64,000 nt of DNA. Origin: Bacteroidia bacterium (GTDB lineage: Bacteria; Bacteroidota; Bacteroidia; J057; JANWXU01). A program made the translations under genes and the position numbers. The notes below the pieces were generated by a model. The model was not told the origin of the DNA. It worked only from the letters and a program-made list of their open reading frames with translations, and did not search any database. This document shows positions 50,466 through 61,700 of the stretch, one piece after another (position 1 is the stretch's first letter; each line of letters starts with the position of its first letter). The stretch lies in assembly GCA_025057395.1 (NCBI GenBank), contig JANWXU010000003.1:1-64000 (forward strand), written 5' to 3'.

Positions 50466-52100
50466 ATGCTAAAAGGATTTTTTCATATATCAGAACCTAA
50501 AAATGAACCGGTACTTAGTTATGCACCGGGTACTGTTGAAAGAAAAAAGATTTTAGAAACTATTCATACTTTTCGAAGTAGGGAGATCGAAATTCCAATG
50601 TACATTGGAAGTGAAAAAGTTTTTACGGGAAAAAAAGTACGTATAGCCCCTCCCCATGAACATAAACATACTTTAGGCTACTATCATGCAGGAGATAAGA
50701 GCAGTGTTGAAAAAGCTATTCAGGCAGCCTTAGCTGCTAAGCCGGCATGGGAAGCACTGAGCTGGGAAAGTAGAGCAGCTATATTCCTTAAAGCTGCTGA
50801 ATTGGCTTCGGGCCCCTACCGTCCTCTTTTGAATGCCGCTACTATGTTAGGACAATCCAAAACTATTCATCAAGCAGAGATTGATTCTGCATGTGAACTC
50901 ATAGATTTTCTTCGCTTTAACGTTTACTACATGACTCAAATTTATGCTATTCAGCCAGCTTCCAGCCCAGGTGTTTGGAATCGAATGGAATATAGGCCAT
51001 TAGAAGGTTTTGTGTTTGCCCTCACTCCCTTTAACTTTACAGCAATTGCTGCCAATCTACCTTCTGCACCTGCTATTATGGGTAACACTGTAGTTTGGAA
51101 ACCTTCTAACACTCAAATCTACTCAGCACAAGTAATTATGGAACTATTTTTAGAAGCGGGCTTGCCCCCGGGGGTAATCAATTTAATATATGTTAATGGC
51201 CCAGAAGCAGGCGAAGTAATTTTTAACCACCCCGATTTTGCAGGAATTCATTTCACAGGCTCTACTACTACCTTTCAATATATCTGGCAGGAAATAGGTA
51301 AAAACATTACCCGCTATAAAAATTATCCTCGTATCGTAGGCGAAACTGGGGGAAAAGACTTTATTATTGCTCATCCTAGTGCTAATGTTGAAGAAGTAAT
51401 AACTGCTATTATCCGAGGAGCTTTTGAATACCAAGGTCAAAAATGTTCGGCTGCTTCGCGTGTGTACCTTCCTAAATCGATGCAAGAACTATATACTCAA
51501 AGATTAAAAGAAGAAATTCAAAATATCCCCTGTGGGGGAGTAGAAAATTTAGAAAATTTCTTTTCCGCTGTAATTGATGAAAAAGCTTACGATAAAATTG
51601 TAGGGTATATCGAAAGAGCTAAAAAAGATTCCAATATCCAAGAAGTAATATGTGGGGGGTATAGTAAAGAAAAGGGTTATATAATTGCTCCTACCCTTAT
51701 CATCACCAATAACCCACAAAGTGAGACTATGTGTGAAGAAATCTTTGGACCTGTGGTAACTCTTTATTTTTATGAAGATAATAAATGGGAAGAAACCTTA
51801 GAACTATTAGATAAAACCTCTCCTTATGCCTTAACAGGAGCTATCTTCTCGAAGGATCGTTATGCTATAGATAGAGCTACCTACCTTCTAAGAAACGCAG
51901 CAGGTAATTTTTATATTAACGATAAACCCACGGGTGCTATTGTTAATCAACAACCTTTTGGGGGGTCTCGTGCCTCTGGTACTAATGATAAAGCAGGTTC
52001 TATTTTTAACTTACTACGTTGGGTCAACGTGCGCTCTATAAAAGAAACTTTCGTACCCCCAACAGATTATAAGTATCCTTTTATGCAAAAAGAAGGTTGA
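50466..52100 (+). CDS. pruA: L-glutamate gamma-semialdehyde dehydrogenase (1-pyrroline-5-carboxylate dehydrogenase)
   Basis: ALDH fold: FALTPFNFTAIAANLPSAPAIMGNTVVWKPS, IHFTGSTTTF, GETGGKDFIIAHPSA, YQGQKCSAASRVYLP, EEIFGPVVTLY. Confidence 0.93.
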   Translation: MLKGFFHISEPKNEPVLSYAPGTVERKKILETIHTFRSREIEIPMYIGSEKVFTGKKVRIAPPHEHKHTLGYYHAGDKSSVEKAIQAALAAKPAWEALSWESRAAIFLKAAELASGPYRPLLNAATMLGQSKTIHQAEIDSACELIDFLRFNVYYMTQIYAIQPASSPGVWNRMEYRPLEGFVFALTPFNFTAIAANLPSAPAIMGNTVVWKPSNTQIYSAQVIMELFLEAGLPPGVINLIYVNGPEAGEVIFNHPDFAGIHFTGSTTTFQYIWQEIGKNITRYKNYPRIVGETGGKDFIIAHPSANVEEVITAIIRGAFEYQGQKCSAASRVYLPKSMQELYTQRLKEEIQNIPCGGVENLENFFSAVIDEKAYDKIVGYIERAKKDSNIQEVICGGYSKEKGYIIAPTLIITNNPQSETMCEEIFGPVVTLYFYEDNKWEETLELLDKTSPYALTGAIFSKDRYAIDRATYLLRNAAGNFYINDKPTGAIVNQQPFGGSRASGTNDKAGSIFNLLRWVNVRSIKETFVPPTDYKYPFMQKEG

Positions 52101-52113
52101 AAACTTAAATAGC

Positions 52114-52150
52114 GCATAAACAGTAAACTTTTTACTGTTTATGCTTTTTT
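52114..52150 (+). terminator. Rho-independent terminator after pruA
   Basis: Perfect inverted repeat GCATAAACAGTAAA-CTT-TTTACTGTTTATGC followed by TTTTTT. Confidence 0.9.
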
Positions 52151-52191
52151 GTAATTTTAAGACTAACAAAATATTAAATAAGTATACATCA

Positions 52192-52824
52192 ATGTTGCTA
52201 AAAATCCATAAAGATAATCCACAACCACGGCTTATAGAAAAAGTAGTAGAATGCTTAAAAAATGATGGTGTAATTATTTACCCTACGGATACAGTTTATG
52301 GATTGGGATGCGATATCAAAAGTAAAAAGGCAATTGAGCGCATCTGCCTAATCAAAAATTTAGACCCTGAAAAAAACCATTTTTCTTGTATTTGTGAAAA
52401 TGTGAGCATAATATCTGAATATGCTGTAGGAGTAAGTACTCCTGTATATAAGCTTATGAAAAAAGCTTTGCCCGGCCCCTATACTTTTATTCTTAAAGCT
52501 TCTAAAAATATTCCACGCCATTTTCAGTCTCCTAAAAAAACAGTAGGTATTCGTGTAGTAGACCATCCTATTCCTACTGAAATTGTCCGCTTACTAGGCA
52601 ACCCTATCGTAACTACTAGTCTAAAACATGAAGATGAAATTATAGAATATAATACTGACCCCGAGCTAATCTATGAAAAATACAAAAAATTAGTAGACAT
52701 TGTAATTGATGCAGGTGCAGGTGGCAACATTCCTTCAACAGTAATTGATTGTAGTGATGAAAATAATATCACCGTTTTACGCGAAGGACTAGGAGATCCC
52801 TCTATTATTCATTCAGTCATTTAG
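52192..52824 (+). CDS. tsaC: L-threonylcarbamoyladenylate synthase (YrdC/TsaC/Sua5 family); start revised from 52141
   Basis: GVIIYPTDTVYGLGCDIKSKKAIERIC, KALPGPYTFILKAS, KTVGIRVVDHPIP, STVIDCSDENNITVLREGLGD. The ATG at 52141 lies inside the preceding terminator. Confidence 0.9.
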   Translation: MLLKIHKDNPQPRLIEKVVECLKNDGVIIYPTDTVYGLGCDIKSKKAIERICLIKNLDPEKNHFSCICENVSIISEYAVGVSTPVYKLMKKALPGPYTFILKASKNIPRHFQSPKKTVGIRVVDHPIPTEIVRLLGNPIVTTSLKHEDEIIEYNTDPELIYEKYKKLVDIVIDAGAGGNIPSTVIDCSDENNITVLREGLGDPSIIHSVI

Positions 52825-52843
52825 AATTATTTATTCATGCCCC

Positions 52844-53221
52844 ATGCAGGAATTCAAGCCATCGGAACAAATTTTATTAAAGTCGTTAAATAAAGATTTT
52901 CGCAATATAGAAAAGCAACTATGGAAACTATCTGAATTAATGATAAATCAAAAGATTTCGCGTTTTCCTATTTTTATTGCTTGTGATCTACCCCTTTCTT
53001 TAGGCATTAAAATTCAGGAGCTACCGCTTACCTATTTCGAATTTCGAGCTTCACATTTGCAAGAATTTATTCAAAAAAAGCTAATAGCCTCTAATGCTAT
53101 AGCCCATTTTCAAAGTACCTATCCTAATCCACTAGAGAAAGCATGCATTTTTATTGTTACTGAAAATTTTCAGAAATTTATATTTGTTCCCTACCAGCAA
53201 CAAAAAAATTTAGAACCTTGA
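52844..53221 (+). CDS. Hypothetical protein (125 aa), overlapping the downstream HD gene
   Basis: ORF with start at 52844; its stop TGA overlaps the TTG start of the next gene. Confidence 0.65.
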   Translation: MQEFKPSEQILLKSLNKDFRNIEKQLWKLSELMINQKISRFPIFIACDLPLSLGIKIQELPLTYFEFRASHLQEFIQKKLIASNAIAHFQSTYPNPLEKACIFIVTENFQKFIFVPYQQQKNLEP

Positions 53222-54447
53222 GCCAAATCAAAATTTTTAATGATCCCGTTCATGGTTTTATCGAAGTACCTAAAAATTTTATTCTTACTCTTATCGACCA
53301 TCCTTACCTACAACGCCTCAAAAGAATTCGCCAATTAGGGCTTACTAATGTTGTTTACCCAGGTGCTAACCACACTCGCTTTTCTCATGCATTAGGAGCT
53401 ATGCACCTTACTCAACAAGCTCTTAGGGTGTTAATGGAAAAGGGAGTACTAATCAGCGAAGAAGAATATTATGCTACTCTAGCAGCTATACTTTTACATG
53501 ATATTGGTCATGCGCCTTTTTCTCATGCGCTAGAGAATGTACTCATTCCTAACATGCATCATGAAAAAATGAGTCTATGGCTCATGCAAAGGCTCAACGA
53601 AGAACTTAATGGAGTGCTAGCGCTTGCAATTCAAATCTTTCAAGGACAATATCCTCGTCCTTTCTTGCACCAGCTTATTTCTAGCCAACTAGATATGGAC
53701 CGAATGGATTTTTTGATGCGTGATAGTTTTTTTACGGGCGTTCAAGAGGGTATTGTTGGCACAGACCGTATTATCAAAACATTAGCAGTTCATAATGAGC
53801 AATTGGTAGTGGAAGAAAAGGGGATTTACTCAATAGAAAAATTTCTAGTAGCTCGCCGTTTAATGTATTGGCAGGTTTACCTACACAAAACGGCTTTAAT
53901 TGCTGAATGTATGCTCATTCAAATTCTTAAGCGTGCGCGTTATCTTTTTCTCCAAAAAAAACTTTCTGAGTGTAATGATAAACTCGCCTTCTTCCTGGGC
54001 ATTCAAGAGCAACAGGCACTAGAACCACAACAAGTTATTGAAAATTTCGTTGCTCTGGACGATATAGAAATTTTGTACGCCATCAAACAATGGCAATTTT
54101 GCCAAGATAAAGTGCTTAGGGAACTTGCCCAGCGCATTTGGCAAAGAAAGCTCCTTAAACTCTCCTTTCTCTCTAAGGAAGCAATGGCTCCTAAATTGCG
54201 CCTCTTCAAAGAAAAATTCCAAAACCAAACAGGGTATACCGAAGAAGAAACTAATTATTTTGTTTTTGGGGAAAGTGTTTCAAATTCCGCATACCTCAAA
54301 CAGTCTCAAGAGCCCATACTCATCCTCAAAAAAGATGGAACTCTTACAGATATAATAGCAGCTTCTGACCTTTCTAATATTGATGCTCTTAGCGAGCCTG
54401 TTGTCAAATACTTCATTTGTGCGCCAGATTTTGTTTGGAAAGACTAA
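53218..54447 (+). CDS. HD domain-containing phosphohydrolase (dNTPase-like), TTG start
   Basis: DPVHGFIEVP, YLQRLKRIRQLGLTNVVYPGANHTRFSHALGAMHL, AILLHDIGHAPFSHALE, SSQLDMDRMDFLMRDSFFTG. Confidence 0.92.
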   Translation: MSQIKIFNDPVHGFIEVPKNFILTLIDHPYLQRLKRIRQLGLTNVVYPGANHTRFSHALGAMHLTQQALRVLMEKGVLISEEEYYATLAAILLHDIGHAPFSHALENVLIPNMHHEKMSLWLMQRLNEELNGVLALAIQIFQGQYPRPFLHQLISSQLDMDRMDFLMRDSFFTGVQEGIVGTDRIIKTLAVHNEQLVVEEKGIYSIEKFLVARRLMYWQVYLHKTALIAECMLIQILKRARYLFLQKKLSECNDKLAFFLGIQEQQALEPQQVIENFVALDDIEILYAIKQWQFCQDKVLRELAQRIWQRKLLKLSFLSKEAMAPKLRLFKEKFQNQTGYTEEETNYFVFGESVSNSAYLKQSQEPILILKKDGTLTDIIAASDLSNIDALSEPVVKYFICAPDFVWKD

Positions 54448-54573
54448 GTAAATAAAAGTTTCATAGTAATCAAATGTTTTTAAAGTCCATTTTATGATAG
54501 TATTCCAGAAATCAATTGTGCGTAATTTCTTTAAAATTCACTTTTTTTGTAAACAACTAGAAGTTTATACAAA

Positions 54574-55431
54574 ATGAGACTTTTCTCTATAGAAACTGGC
54601 TATTTTCGACTAGATGGGGGGGCTATGTTTGGCATTATACCCAAGCCGCTTTGGGCAAAATTAATTCCTCCGGATTCTGAAAATCGAATTTTAATGGCTA
54701 TGCGCAGCCTTTTAATAGAAGATGGAAATCGTCTTTTTTTAATTGATAATGGCTTAGGTCATAAATATGACTCGAAATTTGCTGAAATCTATCAAATTGA
54801 CCACACCCAAAATTTAGATAAATCGTTAGCCCAACACGGCTTCAGTAAAAAAGATATCACAGACCTAATTATCACCCATCTTCATTTTGACCATGCCGGA
54901 GGTACTACTGAAATAGACACTACAACTGGTAACTATAAAATAGCATTTCCTAACGCCCGAATTTGGCTTCAGCGCTCAAATTTAGAGTTAGCTCAAAACC
55001 CTAACCCTAGAGAAAAGGGCAGCTTTTTTGATGACTTCTTAATTCCTATTACTCAATGGGAAAATCTACAACTTCTAGAAAATGAAACTACATTAACCCC
55101 GCATATTCACATAAAAGTTTGTAATGGACATACCAGCGGAATGCAGCTACCTATCATACAGTATAAAAACTATCAAATTCTTTTTGCTACAGATTTAATT
55201 CCTACCTACGCGCATGTGCCCCTCCCCTACATAATGGCCTACGATACTCAACCTCTAGTAACGATTGCAGAAAAGCAAGCTATTTTACTCTGGGTGGTAA
55301 AAGAAAAAGTAATTTTATTTTATCAGCACGATCCCACTAATGAATGTGGTACTGTAGTCCAAGATGACAAAGGACGTTTTATTAGTGAAAAAACTTTTCC
55401 TTTAACTGAAATTACGGGCAATAATTCATAG
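54574..55431 (+). CDS. MBL-fold metallo-hydrolase
   Basis: ITHLHFDHAGG motif plus downstream CNGHTSGMQLP and LFATDLIPT. Confidence 0.9.
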   Translation: MRLFSIETGYFRLDGGAMFGIIPKPLWAKLIPPDSENRILMAMRSLLIEDGNRLFLIDNGLGHKYDSKFAEIYQIDHTQNLDKSLAQHGFSKKDITDLIITHLHFDHAGGTTEIDTTTGNYKIAFPNARIWLQRSNLELAQNPNPREKGSFFDDFLIPITQWENLQLLENETTLTPHIHIKVCNGHTSGMQLPIIQYKNYQILFATDLIPTYAHVPLPYIMAYDTQPLVTIAEKQAILLWVVKEKVILFYQHDPTNECGTVVQDDKGRFISEKTFPLTEITGNNS

Positions 55432-55434
55432 AAT

Positions 55435-55875
55435 ATGAATTCAATATTCAAGCAACAAGCTACTCCAGAATTTATTAACCAAAATTTGGTAACTAATATG
55501 ATAGCTAATGTGGGCATTGAGTTTTTGGAAATTGGTCAAGATTACCTCAAAGCTCGAATGCCCGTTAATGAAAAAACAACACAAACCTTTGGTATTTTAC
55601 ATGGAGGGGCTTCAGTCGTTTTAGCTGAAACGGTAGGAAGTATTGGTGCTAATCTTGCGGTAGAAGAAGAATATTTCTGTGTAGGATTAGAAGTTAATGC
55701 TAACCATCTTAGAACTGTTCGCAGTGGGTATGTATATGCTCTGGCCCGTCCGCTCCATATCGGGAAAGCCATTCAAGTTTGGGATATCCGAATTACTGAT
55801 GATAACCATAAGTTAGTTTGCATAAGTCGCCTTACCATGGCTGTACGCCACAAAATAAAAGACGCCTTACACTAA
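55435..55875 (+). CDS. Hotdog-fold acyl-CoA thioesterase (PaaI/MenI-like)
   Basis: MPVNEKTTQTFGILHGGASVVLAETVGSIGANL...VGLEVNANHLRTVRSGYVYALARPLHIGK. Confidence 0.88.
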   Translation: MNSIFKQQATPEFINQNLVTNMIANVGIEFLEIGQDYLKARMPVNEKTTQTFGILHGGASVVLAETVGSIGANLAVEEEYFCVGLEVNANHLRTVRSGYVYALARPLHIGKAIQVWDIRITDDNHKLVCISRLTMAVRHKIKDALH

Positions 55876-55882
55876 AAACTTT

Positions 55883-57871
55883 ATGAAAAACAACCCACCA
55901 ATCAAAGTAGATTTTTCAAAAGTTTTTTCTCAAGAAAATTTTATTTCCTACTACATCAGTCGTTGGGGCACATGGTTTATTATGCTTATAGCTTTAATTA
56001 TAAATAGTAATACTTTTAGTTTTGATTACGCTGTTGACGATCGCTTCGTAATTCAAGAAAACGCCTATATCCAAAAAGGAATTAAAGGAATTTATAAGAT
56101 TCTAACCACAGATAGCTTTGCTGGCTTCTACGCTTATTATAATAACCCCGTAGACATATTACCCGGGGGTAGGTACCGTCCTCTCTCTTTAATCACCTTT
56201 GCTATTGAACATGTTCTCTGGGGCCAATCTCCCGCTTTAAGCCACCTTATCAATACTCTATTATACACTATTCTATGTGGTATGTTATTTGTCACGCTTA
56301 AAAAAACTCTTTCACCCTACCCTAATAGTAAGTTAGTTGCATTTCTTGCTACTCTACTTTTTACTCTCCATCCTACTCATACAGAAGCTGTGGCAAACAT
56401 CAAGGGCCGCGACGAAATTTTATCTCTACTTTTTTTAGTTCTCAGTATTTATACTTTAGAAAAAACAAAAAACACCCCAAACCCTATTTCTTTTCCTACT
56501 ATTAGCTTTGTTCTTATAAGCTGTTTTAACTTTTTTCTTGCTCTCCTATCTAAAGAAAATGGTCTTATGTTTTTAGCAATTTATCCTATCACTTTCTATT
56601 ATTTTTTTAACTATTCTTTCAAGAAAAGCTTAAAAATATCATTACCCTTCTATGGAGTTATTCTACTATACATAATTATTCGTTTAAAAATAGGCTTAAG
56701 CTTTGAAGAAAGCCAGAGCATTATGGATAATGCTTACCTCTGGGCAAGTGCTTTGGAGCGCTATGCCACAATGACTTACATGCTCTTGCGTTATTTAATA
56801 CTTAGTTTGTTTCCCTATCCTCTTTCTTGGGACTACTCCTATGCCGCTTTCTCTTACATTAATTTAGGAAATTGGAAATTTTGGGCCTCTGTGACCTTGC
56901 ATCTTGCTTTACTAGCCTATGCTATTCTATCTCTTCGCAAAAGAACAATAATAGGCTACGGAATTTGGTTTTATTTATTTTCCATATTTATTGTTTCGGG
57001 CTATATTGTAAATATTGGTGGCGCAATGATAGCAGATAGATTTTTATTTCAACCTACTTTAGGAGCTACTCTAGCTATTTCCGCTACTCTCTTAGCTATC
57101 GTACCGCAATTAAGCACTTTTAATAAAACTGGAATAGTGGCTACACTAGTGATAGCTTCGTTATTGCAGAGTTATTCTTTCTGGCAAAGAAACTGGGATT
57201 GGAAAAATAGTGATACGCTTTTTCTGGCAGATGCAGATAAGTATCCTGAAAGTGCAAGAGTAAGCGAAGCAGCTGGCCAAGCCTGGATAAATTATGCCCT
57301 TAGCTTAAAAGATAGCCTGGAACAAAAAAAATACTTGCAGAAAGCTATTCCTTACTTAGAAAGGGCTATCCAAAAGCACCCCCAAACCGTTAATGGTCAC
57401 TTGTGGCTAGGCAGAGCTTATTTTATTCAAAACGACTTGGCTACTACTGAAAAATACTGGAAAAAAGCAGAATCACTTTCTCCTAATGAGCTATTAGTGC
57501 GACAATGTATGCTATTACTTTCCGATACTTACGAAAATCAGGGCTTAAAGGCTTTGCAGCAAAATCAAATTGAAAAAAGTCTAACATTTTTTCAAAAAGC
57601 ATTAGCGGTTGAGCCGCAAAACGCAAGTGTACATTTTCAGCTAGGTATTTTGTATGGCTTACGCCTTCGAGAGCTAGAGAAAAGCATTTATCACTTACAG
57701 CAAGCTACAACCCTTGAACCTCATAATGCAGATTACTGGTATAACTTAGGCGGAGCACTTATTACAGCCAATAAAAAAGAAGAAGCACGCATGGCTTGGG
57801 AAAAAACACTAAGTATTAATCCCAACCACGCTAGCGCTAAGCAGGGCTTAGCAGCCTTGAATAATAAATAA
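55883..57871 (+). CDS. TMTC-like multi-TM glycosyltransferase (DUF1736-type region) with C-terminal TPRs
   Basis: FDYAVDDRFVIQENAYI, GRYRPLSLITFAIEH, LLFTLHPTHTEAVANIKGRDEILSLLF, then multiple TMs and TPR units. Layout matches TMTC-type protein O-mannosyltransferases. Confidence 0.82.
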   Translation: MKNNPPIKVDFSKVFSQENFISYYISRWGTWFIMLIALIINSNTFSFDYAVDDRFVIQENAYIQKGIKGIYKILTTDSFAGFYAYYNNPVDILPGGRYRPLSLITFAIEHVLWGQSPALSHLINTLLYTILCGMLFVTLKKTLSPYPNSKLVAFLATLLFTLHPTHTEAVANIKGRDEILSLLFLVLSIYTLEKTKNTPNPISFPTISFVLISCFNFFLALLSKENGLMFLAIYPITFYYFFNYSFKKSLKISLPFYGVILLYIIIRLKIGLSFEESQSIMDNAYLWASALERYATMTYMLLRYLILSLFPYPLSWDYSYAAFSYINLGNWKFWASVTLHLALLAYAILSLRKRTIIGYGIWFYLFSIFIVSGYIVNIGGAMIADRFLFQPTLGATLAISATLLAIVPQLSTFNKTGIVATLVIASLLQSYSFWQRNWDWKNSDTLFLADADKYPESARVSEAAGQAWINYALSLKDSLEQKKYLQKAIPYLERAIQKHPQTVNGHLWLGRAYFIQNDLATTEKYWKKAESLSPNELLVRQCMLLLSDTYENQGLKALQQNQIEKSLTFFQKALAVEPQNASVHFQLGILYGLRLRELEKSIYHLQQATTLEPHNADYWYNLGGALITANKKEEARMAWEKTLSINPNHASAKQGLAALNNK

Positions 57872-57878
57872 CCCAAGA

Positions 57879-58610
57879 CTAAAAGCGAATTATCCTTCCC
57901 AAACCTACAACACGACTATTAACAGTAGGATTACCTTGATAAATAATATTTCCGCTTCCATCGATATAGGCATTTAAAGTTTTTTCGCACCGTACCTGAG
58001 CATCTCCGCTACCCGAGATAGATACAGTACTTTCTTGAGCTAACAAACCAAAAGCATTTACATCACCCGAACCGCTAATTTGAATTTCCTCCATAAGTGT
58101 TTTTCCACTAAGAGTAACATCCCCCGAGCCATTAATAGTTACTTTCAAAAAAGGACCATTATAATTCAATTCTATGCTCCCTGAACCTGCAGAATAACAA
58201 TAGAAGGACGAAGAACTATTAAACGAAGGAAAATAAATTTTACCAGCGCTATTAAGCGTAAGTGAATTTAGGCGGCGAACACTAATAAAGCACTTTATTC
58301 CTTTTACAGTAGCCCAACATTTGTCACGCTTTAGAATTAAAGAACGATTTTTCACGCTTGTTTTAAGCTCAGGTAAAATGTTACTTTCAGCTTCTATAGT
58401 AACAGTGTTTTGCATAGAAGTTGTATCTTGACGAAGATACACTTCCGCATTAATATCTAGTATTACAGCATCAAAATCAGCAACCATTAATTCCTTGCGA
58501 ACCACTTGACGATTTCCACTAACACAATCATATTCGCTTGAACAAGCAAAAACTATCCAAGTTACTAAAAGCCCTATCAAATAAACTTTTCTAAATTTCC
58601 TAAAACTCAT
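57879..58610 (-). CDS. Secreted DUF2807 (head GIN domain) lipoprotein-like protein
   Basis: Signal followed by Cys (WIVFACSS). FDAVILDINAEVYLRQD... and repetitive SAGSGSIEL / NGSGDVTLSG / SGSGDVNAFG / SGSGDAQVRC / DGSGNIIYQG beta-helix rungs. Confidence 0.85.
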   Translation of the reverse strand: MSFRKFRKVYLIGLLVTWIVFACSSEYDCVSGNRQVVRKELMVADFDAVILDINAEVYLRQDTTSMQNTVTIEAESNILPELKTSVKNRSLILKRDKCWATVKGIKCFISVRRLNSLTLNSAGKIYFPSFNSSSSFYCYSAGSGSIELNYNGPFLKVTINGSGDVTLSGKTLMEEIQISGSGDVNAFGLLAQESTVSISGSGDAQVRCEKTLNAYIDGSGNIIYQGNPTVNSRVVGLGRIIRF

Positions 58611-58775
58611 ATAACTAATAGCTTATATAATATTTATAATAAACGAGTAAACTTAAAACAGATTAAAAATTATTACTTTATAGCCAGTAAGCTAATAATT
58701 CTTTAAATTTCGAAAAAAATACGTTGCTAAGAAGAGTAAAAATTTTTATATAGCGATAAAATAAGTCTTAAAAAC

Positions 58776-61700
58776 ATGATAAAACGTTTATTATTCTTGC
58801 TCCTTTTGTGTATCAGCTCTATCAGTGTAGCATTAGCCCAGAATGAAATCATTAACAAAGGGCAATTTTTACCTGCTATTGAAAATCGTGGAATTCATAA
58901 AATAGAGCCGCAGGGCAGTACAGCCTTATACATACAGGATTTCCGCACGGGCACGGGGGGGGTTCTAATGGATGGATGGCTCCAGCAAAATGGAATAGGA
59001 ATATATGCGCAAAGCCTAAAGAATAATGCAACTTATACCTTGACAAGTGGAATCATCCATTTGCCTACTCTAGATAACCCTAATCTTAGCATTAAACTTT
59101 ACCTTAAAGAACAATTCGAAATTGAAAGTAATGCCGATTACGGAGTAATAGAAGTAAAGACCACAACTAGTAATGAGTGGAAAGCAATTGATATTAGAAG
59201 TGGAACCACCCAAGGAAGGTGGTACAATCGATTTATAGATATTACCGATTTAGCGGGACAAAACATCCAAATTCGTTTTCGCTTACAAACTGATGAAAGT
59301 ATTTTGGGAGAAGGTTGGAAGATTGAAAAAGTTATAATTTTCACAGAAAATCTCGTACACTCTCATTATTATAGCCTAATACAAAAACGAAATAAGGGTG
59401 TACTAAGCCCTATGCAAAATTGCTTAAATGCCAACATTATTAGCATCAATACCCAAAGTTTCCCTAATAATATTTACTTGAATGTAAGAGTTACTAATGC
59501 ACGCGGCGAAGCAGTGCGGGGTCTTACACCAGAACAATTTCGCTTAATAGAAAATGGAGACCCTCAAAGTTGCGTGCAGCTAATTCCACCGGGCCAGGGC
59601 GGAAATATGCGTAGGGCAGATATAGTGTTTATTATGGATAACAGTACAAGCTTAGAAGACGAACAAGCACAAATACAAACTAACGTTAACCAATTTGTAG
59701 ATCAACTAGTAAATGCAGGAGTAGATTTTGCCCTAGGCTTAGTCCGATACGGGCAGCTAGAAGGCAATGGTTTTACTATTTTAGAAGATAATGGTGTTCT
59801 GACTTCAGACCCCAATTACTTTAAAAACCAGGTTTGGACCCGTAATGTTGCTTACGGTGGTAACGAACCAGCTTATGATGTAATCATTGACGCTGTAGAA
59901 GGAATTCAATGGCGCTCGAATAGCCAAAGGATTATAATACTTATTACGGACGAAAGTCCTGTCTATGATTATAACCCATGTTTCCCGAGAGTGCATTACA
60001 AATCTTTACAAGAAGCTCAGGCAGCTTTAGTATCTCATGGTATTACTTTTTATGCTATTGCAGATACTTTTACAGGCGGTCCACCCTTTTATAATACTCG
60101 CTGTGCGGCTACCAATAACCAAGTTGTAAGCTTTCCAGGCCGTGTAGATAATCGTGCTAACTTCATGCCCCTTGTGCAAGCCACAGGCGGAACTTATTAT
60201 CCAATTTTAGATCCTTTTAGTACAATACTCAATAGCATTTCTACTCAAATCACTAATTCATATGTAATAAGTTACCGTTCGTGCAACCCAGCTGCCGAGG
60301 TAAATCGTAATTTGGAGTTACTGATTACTCAAAGTAGCAACTGCACAGGAAAGACAACTCTAAACTTTACTCCCTCGCACTGCCCATATATAGAGCTTAC
60401 TCCTGCTACGCAAAATCTTTTGGGCACAGCTCCGCAGCCCGGCTCTACAATTACCATAGCTGCCAGAGTAGGAGTTGCCCCGGGTGCGCCTGCTCCTACC
60501 GTCAAACTATGGTATCGCACTACAGGAACTGCTAACTACACAAGTATGCCTATGACACTCAACAGTAACGGCGAATATACAGCTAATTTACAAGCTGTTG
60601 CCCCGGGTATTGATTTCTACATTTTAGCTGAGGGAGCCTGCCTTTCTTCCTTCCCTTCTTTTGACCCCCAGGGTTCACCTCATCAAATTACTGTTTCTCC
60701 CAATACGCCTCTTACTATTAATCATTTTGCGCCCCAGCCCCCGTATCTCAATCAAAATGTAACAATCAGCGCTGAAATTTTAAATAATGCTCCTGGAGCG
60801 GTTACAGCCACATTGTACTATAAAAAGCCCAATGAAATAAACTTTTCTGAAGCACCTATGCAGCTAAGTGGTGGACAGTACAGAGCAACTATCCCAGCTA
60901 GTTATATGACTGAAGATTGTATAGAGTACTTTATAATAGCACAAAACAGCCAGGGTATTCGTCGCATCTACCCTGCTAATGGAACTGAAGTTTTATGTGA
61001 AACTCCTATTCAGGTGCAGCTTAGCTCCGAAGAAGCGTGCCCAGGCACAGCCCAAAATGGAAGCGTCCAAGTTTGTGTGCGAGGAACGCGCCCGCCCTAT
61101 AAAGTAACAATAGGAGGAACTACACAAATTATTAGCAGCTGCGGAGTATTTAATAATTTGCCTGCCGGTACATGGAATGTATATGTAAGTCAAAATAGCT
61201 GCTGTGCCCCAGTGCGAACTAATTTGATAACAGTGAAGGGTTGTAACCTAGACTCGTGCATGGTAATTAAAGGCGATGTAGTAAACGATGGTTGCCGCCC
61301 CCAATGCGCTGCGCTTAATTGCACAGGAAGCATAGATATCACCGTAATTCGTGGTAAAGCCCCCTTCACTTTTACATGGTCCCATGGGGCAGATACTGAA
61401 GATATTCAAAATCTTTGTCCGGGTACCTATACAGTAATCGCCAAAGACAGCCGAGGTTGCTTTACTCGCCAAACCTTTACAATTGCTCCTAAAATGCAAG
61501 GTAGCCTTACAAAAACTGAACCCACCTGTGGAAATAACGGAAGTATTACAGTAAGCGTTATAGGCGGAACTCCCCCCTATCAGTACGCACTAGGAAGTCA
61601 AAATAATTTTGTAAGTACATCCACCTTCACAGGCTTAGGAGCAGGAGAATACACGGTCTTTGTAAAGGATGCGGCAGGCTGTATAGCAATGCTTAAAATT

